Of a DNA stretch of 64,000 bases, positions 52,010 to 59,380 are shown in pieces. Under the pieces are notes generated by a model that was not told the DNA's origin, did not search any database, and saw only the letters and a program-made list of their open reading frames with translations. Positions within the stretch are counted from its first letter, which is position 1. Every line of letters starts with the position of its first letter. Made by a program: the position numbers and the translations under genes. The stretch is from the NCBI RefSeq assembly GCF_949769225.1, contig NZ_CATKPB010000001.1; one strand, given 5' to 3'. This stretch comes from Peptoniphilus_A genitalis. GTDB taxonomy: Bacteria; Bacillota; Clostridia; Tissierellales; Peptoniphilaceae.

Positions 52010-53169
52010 TGGGGAAGAGAATTTTAAAAATCATAATTTGCCAAGTTGCCCTAATTTTCTATTGGGCTTGGCTTTATAAAGCTGGGGACTTAATAGACAA
52101 CCAGGCCCTCATGAACCTACTGAGCTTCTTAATTATAGGGACTATCTACGGCTTTATTCACACAGAGATAAGTAAGAGTGAAGACAAAAAAATCCATGGA
52201 GCCTTTATTTTTCTTTCCTTCTTCTTTTTTGCCCTGACCCTAAATAAAAACTTAAATCCAATAATTTTTATGGGACTTGGGCTTGTGACAAGTCTAATTT
52301 ATATTAAGAAGAACCTAAGGCCCGATAGGGCCAGACACATTAGCGTCCTTCCAGTTTCAAGGAAGATGACCCAGGTTGCGACCCTTGTCCTCCTCCTTGT
52401 CTTCACAGCCATAATTTATCTACTTGACCTTGAGGGTTCTGTGATTCACATCTTCTACCAAATAATATTTTTCGCCTACTGTCTCTTGTTCTTCCTCTTC
52501 TTAAAGGACAGGGAAGACGTCTATGAAGAAGTCTTTAAACTTTTTTATATGTCTGAATATCTTGGCGAAGAACGTGAGAACTTTGCAAGACTTATCCATG
52601 ATGAAGTCCTACAAGATATTTTTGCAGCAAAAAATTATTTAAGTTTGTCAGAACCGAGAGTGGACCTGGCAAGGGACATTCTTACCAACTTAAATGGAAG
52701 GCTTAGGGAGATAATGAAGTTCTATCAAACTAGGCTCTTTGAGGACTTTGGCATAGAAGAAAACATCCAGGGAGTTTTTGAAAATCTTGCCAGCCTTTAT
52801 CCAGAGAAGAAAACTAAGATAGACCAAAAAATTTCTGATGGCCTAAGAGATAATGCAAGCAAGGAAGAAGTTAGACTTATCTCAACTATTACCAAGGAGC
52901 TTGTCAACAACATCTACAAGCATTCAGAGGCCACCTATATTTTTTATAGGCTCTATGAAGATGAGGACTTTATACTTATGGAAGTTGAAAGCGACGGCAT
53001 GAGAGAAGAAGACTTTAAAAACATCCAAGACTCCAGGAGGGGAGTCCTTCTTCTGAAGATGTTAATTAGGACAAAGGAAGGAGAAATTGCCTACGAGGAT
53101 AGGGACGGAAGTCTTTACACGAGAATAAAAATAAGAAGGTACAGAGATGAAAATTCTTTTATTAGATGA
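52009..53169 (+). CDS. Sensor histidine kinase (NarL/HisKA_3 type)
   Basis: From the ATG at 52009 the protein has 386 residues. The N-terminal half has about five to six membrane helices with little external sequence. The dimerisation domain shows RLIHDEVLQDIFAAKNYL, the HDxxxQ pattern of HisKA_3 kinases. The ATPase domain has an N-box-like TKELVNNIYKHSEA. The response regulator overlaps it by 23 bases. It is located directly after the ABC transporter genes, and with so little external domain it may sense the transporter or the membrane. Confidence 0.85.
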   Translation: MGKRILKIIICQVALIFYWAWLYKAGDLIDNQALMNLLSFLIIGTIYGFIHTEISKSEDKKIHGAFIFLSFFFFALTLNKNLNPIIFMGLGLVTSLIYIKKNLRPDRARHISVLPVSRKMTQVATLVLLLVFTAIIYLLDLEGSVIHIFYQIIFFAYCLLFFLFLKDREDVYEEVFKLFYMSEYLGEERENFARLIHDEVLQDIFAAKNYLSLSEPRVDLARDILTNLNGRLREIMKFYQTRLFEDFGIEENIQGVFENLASLYPEKKTKIDQKISDGLRDNASKEEVRLISTITKELVNNIYKHSEATYIFYRLYEDEDFILMEVESDGMREEDFKNIQDSRRGVLLLKMLIRTKEGEIAYEDRDGSLYTRIKIRRYRDENSFIR

Positions 53170-53734
53170 CCACAAAATTTTTGGTGAGAGCCTGAAAGTC
53201 CTCTTGGAAGAGAGGGGGATTTCTTGCACCTACACCAGTAGCATAAAAAATTTTTACGAAGAAGTGGAGGGAGACTACGACATCATCCTCTTGGACATAA
53301 ACCTAAAGGAAGAGGAAACAGGATTCGACATCTTAGACAGAATTCATGATAAAAATAAAAAAATTGTGATTTTGACTTCCTACGACATGATAAATTATAA
53401 GAGGCTTGCTTTGGAAAAGGGTGCCAGAGACTTTATAAACAAGTCCCTTGATGTCGATGAGGTCATAGAAAGACTAGAGAAGGTCTACAAGGATGAAAAA
53501 ATTTCTTTTAATGATGACGAGAAAATTATTGAGCCTCTTACAAAAAGAGAAGAAGAGATTTTGATAGAAGTTCTGAGTGGCTTGACCAAAAAAGAAATTG
53601 CAGACAAGCTTTACATCAGCGAGAGGACCCTCTACAACCACTTGGCAAATATTTACGCAAAGCTAGGTGCCAAGAACGCTATTGAGGCCTACAAGATTGC
53701 CCTTGAGCTTGGCTACATCAGGCCCCTTATGTAA
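53147..53734 (+). CDS. LuxR/NarL-family response regulator
   Basis: The 195-residue protein has a receiver domain with phospho-acceptor D50 (YDIILLDINL) and a C-terminal LuxR helix-turn-helix (LTKREEEILIEVLSGLTKKE, then YNHLANIYAKLGAKN). The start is inside the kinase gene. A diverged copy of its last 28 residues occurs at 57696-57782. It is the probable controller of the ABC genes, though the operator is not identified. Confidence 0.9.
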   Translation: MKILLLDDHKIFGESLKVLLEERGISCTYTSSIKNFYEEVEGDYDIILLDINLKEEETGFDILDRIHDKNKKIVILTSYDMINYKRLALEKGARDFINKSLDVDEVIERLEKVYKDEKISFNDDEKIIEPLTKREEEILIEVLSGLTKKEIADKLYISERTLYNHLANIYAKLGAKNAIEAYKIALELGYIRPLM

Positions 53735-53744
53735 AAATAAAAAA

Positions 53745-53764
53745 ACTAGGCCATAAGACCTAGT
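53745..53764. terminator. Terminator between convergent genes
   Basis: ACTAGG and CCTAGT form a short stem. The T run is better on the minus strand, so it mainly ends the nitroreductase remnant. The response regulator stop is ten bases away. Confidence 0.6.
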
Positions 53765-53771
53765 CATAAAT

Positions 53772-54276
53772 TTACTTATCTTCTGATATGATTTTATAAA
53801 TTGCGTCAGAAGATTTTCTTTTTTTATCGCGAATTTTGTCGTCCTTGGCGTAACCTATGGCGATGACAAGTCTAATTCTCGACCTAGTGCCAAGGTATTT
53901 TTTGAGCTTGTCTTCGTCGAACCATCCCATGATGCAAGTTGATAGTCCAAGAGTAGTTGCTTCTGCTGTGAAGTAGGCTGCGGAAATTCCAATGTCAATG
54001 GACTTGTAGTCTTGGTCCTTGACAGAGGATCCAATCTTTGCAGTTAGGTTGTAATTTTCTTCTGTCACTATGGCAAAGGCATTTACATCCTTGGCAAAAG
54101 AATTCATTGTCCCTAGTTGCAAGTGGTCTCTAATGTTTTTTGCCTCATCTCCATGAACGAGGTAATAAAAATAAGGCTGAGCATTGCAGGCAGAAGGAGC
54201 GAGCTTCATACTTTCAAGGCAGGCTTCAATCTTTTCAGCTTCAACTTCTCTATCTGGGTCATAGTCCCTACATGAC
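53772..54276 (-). pseudogene. Nitroreductase, left copy, lacking a usable start
   Basis: The sequence matches the right-hand nitroreductase closely through its last 145 residues (from LAPSACNAQPYFYY to the C-terminus). It continues upstream with recognisable but diverged CRDYDPDREVE to about 54276. Further upstream the frame reads VEAIIVERSNTKNR and reaches a stop near 54340 with no ATG, GTG or TTG that has a ribosome site. An internal ATG at 54209 would give a truncated enzyme without the FMN-binding N-terminus. It is therefore probably a pseudogene of the FMN nitroreductase family. Confidence 0.65.
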
Positions 54277-54350
54277 TCTCTATTTTTTGTATTTGATCTC
54301 TCAACAATTATAGCCTCTACATAAAATTGAATAAAGATTTAAAATAATAA

Positions 54351-54379
54351 TTGACAAAAATTAAATAAGGTAGTATTCT
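54351..54379 (+). promoter_or_regulatory. Promoter at the left edge of the lanthipeptide-like island
   Basis: TTGACA at 54351-54356 and TATTCT at 54374-54379 are 17 bases apart. It would drive the short ORFs at 54437 and 54532. Confidence 0.55.
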
Positions 54380-54436
54380 CAAGTTGAAAAATACTAATGA
54401 AAAAGTTTACAAGATAGTGGTTTAGCCGTGGATATT

Positions 54437-54526
54437 ATGGACTTTAAATATTTGGAATATATGTACGATATTAGCGATTTTTTCATAAAAGTTCAAAAGG
54501 CAGGAGAACCTTTTGTTTTTGCCTAA
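54437..54526 (+). pseudogene. Short ORF resembling the N-terminus of a LanKC synthetase
   Basis: The 29-codon ORF begins MDFKYLEYMYDISDFF. The pattern MDxxYxxYxxxxxxF(Y/F) recalls the start of class III lanthionine synthetases such as RamC. Nothing resembling the lyase, kinase or cyclase domains follows. The ORF stops five bases before the precursor-like gene, as lanKC precedes lanA in known clusters. The ribosome site is poor. It may be the left end of a deleted lanKC. The resemblance rests on a few residues and memory, so confidence is low. Confidence 0.3.
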
Positions 54527-54531
54527 ATATA

Positions 54532-54654
54532 ATGTCAGCTAAAATACTAAAACTACAAGAAATAAAGGCTAACGAAAGTAAAGTAGTTTCTAGAAAATCT
54601 AGTCAAAGCAATAGTTGCAATACTAGAAGTTCAATAAGCATTATGTGCAAATAA
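54532..54654 (+). CDS. Putative class III lanthipeptide precursor
   Basis: The 40-residue peptide has the leader motif ILKLQ at residues 5-9, which matches the hydrophobic-Leu-x-Leu-Gln motif of class III leaders. The core contains two Ser-x-x-Ser-x-x-Cys motifs: S23-S26-C29 and S33-S36-C39, ten residues apart. This is the pattern that class III enzymes turn into lanthionine or labionin rings, as in SapB and labyrinthopeptins. The core is rich in Ser and has only two Cys. The ATG is five bases after the upstream ORF and lacks a strong ribosome site. No LanKC is in the window. Confidence 0.6.
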   Translation: MSAKILKLQEIKANESKVVSRKSSQSNSCNTRSSISIMCK

Positions 54655-54760
54655 TTATTACTGATATAAACGATAGTGTATACTATTACTTGAAAGGCTA
54701 AAAAGTTAATAGTTATTGCTTGTGATTAGCCTTGAATTACGAAAGAAACTATTAAACAGT

Positions 54761-54803
54761 AAGACCTCCTTAAAGTGAAATATAATTTTAGGAGGTCTTT
54801 TAT
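54761..54803 (+). terminator. Hairpin before the BceAB-type genes
   Basis: AAGACCTCCT (54761-54770) pairs with AGGAGGTCTT (54790-54799), a 10-bp stem followed by TTTATT-like sequence. It can end the precursor transcript or act as an attenuator of the transporter genes. A second 8-bp hairpin, AAGGCTAA/TTAGCCTT, lies at 54694-54733. Confidence 0.6.
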
Positions 54804-54822
54804 TACAAATGGAGATGATTAT

Positions 54823-55557
54823 ATGGATGTTATTAATGTAAAAAATCTTTTTCATTCTTTTGATGGGAAAAATTATACTTTAAAAGATATATCTTTATCA
54901 TTAAAAAAAGCCGAGTCAATTGCAATTATGGGACCTTCTGGTTCAGGAAAGTCTACTCTTCTTTATTGTTTATGTGGAATGATAAGGGCTAGTAAGGGAG
55001 AGATTTTATTTTTAAACAAAGATATTAGAACACTTTCCTCGAAAAAGTTAAATGAATTGTATAGAAAAAATTTTGACTTTATATTTCAGGATATTAACTT
55101 AATTCCTGTCTTAAATGTAGAAGAAAACATTGAGCTGAAAAATAGTCTTATCAAAAAAAGACTAAATATGAAAGAATTAAAAGAAACTTTGCATCTGTTA
55201 AATTTAAGTGGTAAAGAGAAGTCTTATCCAGCAGAATTGTCTGGTGGTCAACGACAAAAAGTTGCCATAGCCAGGGCCCTTTTATTTAAACCAGACCTTA
55301 TTTTTGCAGACGAACCTACAGGGGCACTGGATACCAATTCTTCTTACAATGTTTTGAAGGAAATGAAAAAGCTGAATGATATAGGTACAAGCACTATAGT
55401 TGTAACACACGACCCTAACGTAGCGATTCAAATGGACAGAGTACTATTTTTGCTTGATGGTCAGATTAGTCAAGAAATTAATAAGCCAAGCATCGAAAAG
55501 ATTTTAGAAATTTTTACAGATCTTGAAGAAAACAAGAAATTAGGAGGGAAAGATTAA
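54823..55557 (+). CDS. BceA-type ABC transporter ATPase
   Basis: The ATG at 54823 follows GGAGATG and gives 244 residues. Walker A is GPSGSGKSTLL, the signature LSGGQRQKVAIARALL and Walker B LIFADEPTGALD. This is the MacB/BceA class, which works with FtsX-like permeases. The permease starts one base after its stop. In Firmicutes such pairs give resistance to lantibiotics and bacitracin. Codon use is more AT-rich than in the kinase genes on the left. Confidence 0.88.
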   Translation: MDVINVKNLFHSFDGKNYTLKDISLSLKKAESIAIMGPSGSGKSTLLYCLCGMIRASKGEILFLNKDIRTLSSKKLNELYRKNFDFIFQDINLIPVLNVEENIELKNSLIKKRLNMKELKETLHLLNLSGKEKSYPAELSGGQRQKVAIARALLFKPDLIFADEPTGALDTNSSYNVLKEMKKLNDIGTSTIVVTHDPNVAIQMDRVLFLLDGQISQEINKPSIEKILEIFTDLEENKKLGGKD

Positions 55558-55558
55558 G

Positions 55559-57505
55559 ATGAAAGTAAAAATTGCTATAAGGATGATTTGGAAAAATAAG
55601 CTAGTTAACTTATGGATGTTTTTATCTATGACATTAATCTCTATAACTCTAAGTTTAACATCTGCGTGGTATTTGGCTACATTAAACCCAAATAATGATT
55701 TAATTTTTTCTACATTTAATAGAAAAAAAAATAATCTTATACTTGGAGATATAGTGAATGGATCTCAACTTCAATTTTTAATGATTTTATTTTTTGGATT
55801 TTTACTTTTAATAGGGACAATTTATTTTTCAATAAAGCAGGAAGATAAAGATTGGGCTCTTTTAAAACTTAATAGTCTAAATAATAAGGAGATTATTGAA
55901 ATTCTTTTATTTAGAACTTTAATTTTAAATATTATAGCTTCGGTTCTTGGAATATTTTTGTCTAGATTTTTTATAAAAGCTTATGTAAAGTTTTTCTTTT
56001 ATTTTATTTTCAAGCCAGGATATGATAGTCTTTTAATGGTTAATCTAAGACCAGGATTACAATCTAGCGTAATAAGTTTATTAGCTATTTTTGTTATGGT
56101 TATTATAGCAAGTTTAACAGCAAGCATAAATGTTATAAAGACAAGACCTATAGATCTATTTATTAAATCAAACGAGATAGCAACTCTTAGCAAGAGAAAT
56201 ATTATTCTAAGAGCTATTATTGGTTTAATATTATTTTTCATATTTCTATATTATACTTTAATTAAGCCGGTAGAAACAGGGACTATAATAGATATTCAAG
56301 GAGTTGGAGCTTTAGCGATAGCTCTTGTTATAATTGTGGCCCCTATATTGATTCCGAAATTTTCTAGTTTAATAGCAAAAGTCTTGGTGTTAAAAAATTC
56401 GGCATTAGCTTCTTATTGTAGAGGCCGAGTTTTAATGAATACACAAAAAAATCTTTCGCTTGCCACACCCATTCTTTTAGCAGTTATAATACCTTCGATT
56501 TTTGCACTTTTTTCAGAGGCAAGTGTAGTAAGGATGAATAGAGAGTATAATGCTCAAAATAAGAAAATGGGAGAAGGGATATATGCCATTATAAATCCAA
56601 CAAAAATAGATGCTTATGCTCAAGAAAAGCTATTAGAGATTAAGGGTACACAAGATTTAATAATTACAAACACTTTAAGCTATTATGATGCTGCAGAAGA
56701 TGATCATTATGTAGGAGTTAATTACATCAATGATAAGAGTCTTATGGTTAATTTAGACCTCGAGGCAGGAAGTATAGATAATATATCTAAAAATAAGATT
56801 GGTGCAAGTAATGATTATGAACTTGGAGATGAAATAAAAATTACATATTATAATGGAGAAGAGAAGACATATGAGGTAGTTGCAGTTTTTGGATCCGTAC
56901 CGTATCTTCTATTGCCTAAAATATATCTTGACTACAATACTAATGAATTTTTGCCAGGTCTCGACAAGATAAACAATAAGATTTACATAAATAACTTAAG
57001 TCTTGGAAAACTCGAATTGGAAAAGGAAGTTCTAAAAATTTTACCTAATGCGAGAGTTTTAAAAGGTTCAGAAGATGTAAATGAATATTTGAAAAATTTT
57101 TCTAATCATGAATTTGAAACAATAAAATTTCTTTATTTTCCTTGCATGATTTTAGCATTAGTAATTATTGCTCAAAACATAATATCTTTAATTTCTTTTA
57201 AAGAAGATGATTTTAAATTATTATTTAGAATGGGCTTTACTAGAGGGGAAATAATTCTAGAAAATTTAGTAGAAATTCTGGCTACTATTTTTTCCGCCAA
57301 TATTATGATAATTATGGTAATTTCTATAATGTTGGTTAAATTTACCAAGGAATTTAGTATAAATGAAATTACTATAGGAGCAAATCTTCCAATTAAAGTG
57401 TGTCTATATTTAAATATATTTTTTATTATAATATGTATCTTTATTACTGTAATAGTTTGTTTGTTGAAGACAGAGAAAACTAAAATGGTGGATAGGCAAA
57501 TTTAA
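55559..57505 (+). CDS. BceB-type FtsX-like permease
   Basis: The 648-residue membrane protein has about ten helices. A large, mainly extracellular loop between residues about 325 and 520 includes SLSYYDAAEDDHYVGVNY-like segments. Two FtsX-type blocks lie before and after it. This layout and the ATPase partner define a BceAB-type transporter, used for antimicrobial peptide resistance or sensing. AGGAGGG is upstream. No BceRS-like sensor follows, so regulation may come from elsewhere. The location beside a lanthipeptide-like precursor suggests immunity. Confidence 0.82.
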   Translation: MKVKIAIRMIWKNKLVNLWMFLSMTLISITLSLTSAWYLATLNPNNDLIFSTFNRKKNNLILGDIVNGSQLQFLMILFFGFLLLIGTIYFSIKQEDKDWALLKLNSLNNKEIIEILLFRTLILNIIASVLGIFLSRFFIKAYVKFFFYFIFKPGYDSLLMVNLRPGLQSSVISLLAIFVMVIIASLTASINVIKTRPIDLFIKSNEIATLSKRNIILRAIIGLILFFIFLYYTLIKPVETGTIIDIQGVGALAIALVIIVAPILIPKFSSLIAKVLVLKNSALASYCRGRVLMNTQKNLSLATPILLAVIIPSIFALFSEASVVRMNREYNAQNKKMGEGIYAIINPTKIDAYAQEKLLEIKGTQDLIITNTLSYYDAAEDDHYVGVNYINDKSLMVNLDLEAGSIDNISKNKIGASNDYELGDEIKITYYNGEEKTYEVVAVFGSVPYLLLPKIYLDYNTNEFLPGLDKINNKIYINNLSLGKLELEKEVLKILPNARVLKGSEDVNEYLKNFSNHEFETIKFLYFPCMILALVIIAQNIISLISFKEDDFKLLFRMGFTRGEIILENLVEILATIFSANIMIIMVISIMLVKFTKEFSINEITIGANLPIKVCLYLNIFFIIICIFITVIVCLLKTEKTKMVDRQI

Positions 57506-57692
57506 AAAGCTTGAATATTATGAAAATTACAGATTTATTGCAAATAGAGGTAAAAAAGTTTTTTTGGTAATTATATATATACTATATCCAGCTATGGATA
57601 TAGTGGCTGCATTGTAGCTAGCTGCAAGTGTAGATATGCTTATTGTAGGCAATCTATTCTCCTTTATTAGATATTTAATAATAGCTATGTTT
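57506..57692 (+). pseudogene. Remnant of an ABC exporter membrane domain
   Basis: In one frame the sequence reads EYYENYRFIANRGKKVFLVI, then IYILYPAMDIVAAL, a stop at 57615, and LAASVDMLIVGNLFSF and IRYLIIAMFF. This resembles the first helices of a type-1 ABC exporter, such as lantibiotic transporters. The frame then runs without shift into a response-regulator tail. No complete gene is present. The stop and truncated ends indicate a pseudogene. The family is judged from hydrophobic pattern only. Confidence 0.45.
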
Positions 57693-57695
57693 TTT

Positions 57696-57782
57696 AATAT
57701 TTACGCAAATCTTGGGGCGAAAAACCTTGTTGAGGCTTATAACACTGCCATGGAGCTTGGCTATATCAAACCCATAATGTAA
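57696..57782 (+). pseudogene. Remnant of a LuxR response-regulator C-terminus
   Basis: The last 28 codons read NIYANLGAKNLVEAYNTAME then LGYIKPIM, close to the end of the response regulator at 53147-53734 (NIYAKLGAKNAIEAYKIALE then LGYIRPLM). The upstream frame continues in-frame with the ABC-exporter remnant, so the join is a deletion scar. The match to the left copy is diverged, so it is a paralogue rather than a recent duplicate. Confidence 0.7.
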
Positions 57783-57783
57783 A

Positions 57784-57816
57784 AAACTAGGTCCATAAAT
57801 GTGAACCTAGTTTTCT
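57784..57816. terminator. Bidirectional terminator
   Basis: ACTAGGT (57786-57792) pairs with ACCTAGT (57805-57811), with T and A runs outside. It mirrors the hairpin after the left response regulator. Confidence 0.7.
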
Positions 57817-57821
57817 TTTTA

Positions 57822-58592
57822 TCAGTCTTTTGAAATTATTTTGTATAGGGCATCAGAGGTCTTTCTTTTTTTCTCACGAAGTTTGTCGTCCTTGGCGTAA
57901 CCTATAGCGATGACAAGTCTAATTCTCGACCTAGTGCCAAGGTATTTTTTGAGCTTGTCTTCGTCGAACCAACCCATGATGCAAGTTGAAAGTCCAAGAG
58001 TAGTTGCTTCTGCTGTGAAGTAGGCTGCAGAAATTCCAATGTCAATGGACTTGTAGTCTTGGTCCTTGACGGATGATCCGATCTTTGCAGTGAGGTTGTA
58101 ATTTTCTTCTGTCACTATGGCAAAGGCATTTACATCCTTGGCAAAAGAATTCATTGTCCCTAGTTGCAAGTGGTCTCTAATGTTTTTTGCCTCATCTCCA
58201 TGAACGAGGTAATAAAAATAAGGTTGTGCGTTGCAAGCAGAAGGAGCGAGCTTCATACTTTCAAGGCAGGCTTCAAGTTTTTCAACTTCAACTTCTCTGT
58301 CAGGGTCATAGGACCTGCAGGACNTGTAATTTTCTTCTGTCACTATGGCAAAGGCATTTACATCCTTGGCAAAAGAATTCATTGTCCCTAGTTGCAAGTG
58401 GTCTCTAATGTTTTTTGCCTCATCTCCATGAACGAGGTAATAAAAATAAGGTTGTGCGTTGCAAGCAGAAGGAGCGAGCTTCATACTTTCAAGGCAGGCT
58501 TCAAGTTTTTCAACTTCAACTTCTCTGTCAGGGTCATAGGACCTGCAGGACTGTCTGACTTTTGCTAAATCTATAAAATCTTTAAACTCCAT
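57822..58592 (-). CDS. Nitroreductase-family protein, disrupted by an assembly repeat
   Basis: The protein begins MEFKDFIDLAKVRQSCRSYD, with AGGAGG upstream, and ends like the left copy. Nitroreductases use FMN to reduce nitro compounds or quinones. The reading frame contains a 227-bp perfect repeat with an N between the copies, so about 76 residues appear twice. Collapsing the repeat and the N (228 bases, in frame) gives 180 residues, the normal family length. The gene is thus likely intact in the organism. It follows the UPF0178 gene by one base and is the probable functional paralogue. Confidence 0.75.
   Translation of the reverse strand: MEFKDFIDLAKVRQSCRSYDPDREVEVEKLEACLESMKLAPSACNAQPYFYYLVHGDEAKNIRDHLQLGTMNSFAKDVNAFAIVTEENYXSCRSYDPDREVEVEKLEACLESMKLAPSACNAQPYFYYLVHGDEAKNIRDHLQLGTMNSFAKDVNAFAIVTEENYNLTAKIGSSVKDQDYKSIDIGISAAYFTAEATTLGLSTCIMGWFDEDKLKKYLGTRSRIRLVIAIGYAKDDKLREKKRKTSDALYKIISKD
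58097..58551. repeat. Perfect 227-bp direct repeat joined by one N
   Basis: Bases 58097-58323 and 58325-58551 are identical over 227 positions, and base 58324 is an N. A perfect repeat in a coding sequence with an N at the join is the usual signature of two contig ends that overlap but were joined without merging. It is most likely an assembly artefact. Confidence 0.9.
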
Positions 58593-58593
58593 T

Positions 58594-58851
58594 TCATCCT
58601 CCTAAAAATTCATCCAAGTCTCCATCAAAGAAGAAAAATTCATCATCACGCATAAGGCAAGGGACCCCAACGCGATTTTCTTCTACAATCTCATCAAAGG
58701 CATCTGAGAAGTCTCTTTCCTTTAAAAATCTTTTGAGACTTGCCATGGAAGAAGTTATATCCACAATTTCACATTTGATTTCCTTCTTCTTAATTTCTTC
58801 TATTGCCGGTGGACAGTCTGGGCAAAGACTTGAAACAAAAAGTGTTAACAT
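58594..58851 (-). CDS. Possible separate glutaredoxin-like protein from internal start
   Basis: Read on the minus strand, GGAGGG is followed by seven bases and an ATG at 58851, in frame with the UPF0178 gene. The 85-residue product would be a full glutaredoxin-like fold starting at LTLFVSSLCPDC. Either fused and free forms are produced, or the fusion is recent. No experiment supports it. Confidence 0.4.
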   Translation of the reverse strand: MLTLFVSSLCPDCPPAIEEIKKKEIKCEIVDITSSMASLKRFLKERDFSDAFDEIVEENRVGVPCLMRDDEFFFFDGDLDEFLGG

Positions 58852-59283
58852 ATTTTTTCCCTCCAAAAATTTATCTAGCGACCTATAAAAATCTTGGTCT
58901 AGCGATTTTTCCCTCTTAGGAATATTAGAGTAAATATTCCTGTCTCTCAATTTCTTGTTGAAGTGACGGCTGGCAAGTAGGCTCATGATGTTATCGTCAT
59001 CCACAAAGTCACCTTGAAAGTCAAGGACCCTGGCACCCTTAGAAAGTCCAAGGGAAGCAAGTCCCCTGTCATTACTTATGACGAGGTCACCCTGTCTTGC
59101 GTGGTTGGCTATATAGATGTCGGCGGCTTCCTTGGATATGTCTACGTCCACGACTTGACCATAGGATGGCTTGAAGTCCTGGCTATAATTTTTTACAGTA
59201 ACCAGCCTTGCCCCATATTTTTTTGAGAGATCTTCAACTATTTTTCTTATGGGCGAACCATCTGCATCTAATAATATTTTCAT
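58594..59283 (-). CDS. UPF0178 (YaiI-like) protein fused to a glutaredoxin-like domain
   Basis: Residues 1-144 match the UPF0178 family (DADGSPIRK at the start, VISNDRGLASLGL, and an end like LDQDFYRSLDKFLEG). Residues 145-229 form a thioredoxin-fold domain with SSLCPDC (CPDC motif) and VGVPCLM (the cis-proline region). The junction has an in-frame ribosome site and ATG. The 229-residue fusion is longer than standalone members of about 150. Both domains are common as separate proteins. Function of UPF0178 is unknown. Confidence 0.82.
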   Translation of the reverse strand: MKILLDADGSPIRKIVEDLSKKYGARLVTVKNYSQDFKPSYGQVVDVDISKEAADIYIANHARQGDLVISNDRGLASLGLSKGARVLDFQGDFVDDDNIMSLLASRHFNKKLRDRNIYSNIPKREKSLDQDFYRSLDKFLEGKNMLTLFVSSLCPDCPPAIEEIKKKEIKCEIVDITSSMASLKRFLKERDFSDAFDEIVEENRVGVPCLMRDDEFFFFDGDLDEFLGG

Positions 59284-59380
59284 ATTTATATTTTACCCCA
59301 AATGAGACCTTTAACTAGCACAATAATAAAAGTATTGAAATATTGTCTTATTTTATATAGACTTAGTTTAGGAGGTTAAT

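Noticed and set aside
57687..57782. 31-codon ORF starting MFFNIYANLG
   Set aside because: The ATG is part of the exporter remnant frame, has no ribosome site, and the sequence is a response-regulator tail.
58164..58408. Plus-strand frames across the N at 58324
   Set aside because: They exist only because of the duplicated 227 bases and lie antisense to nitroreductase.
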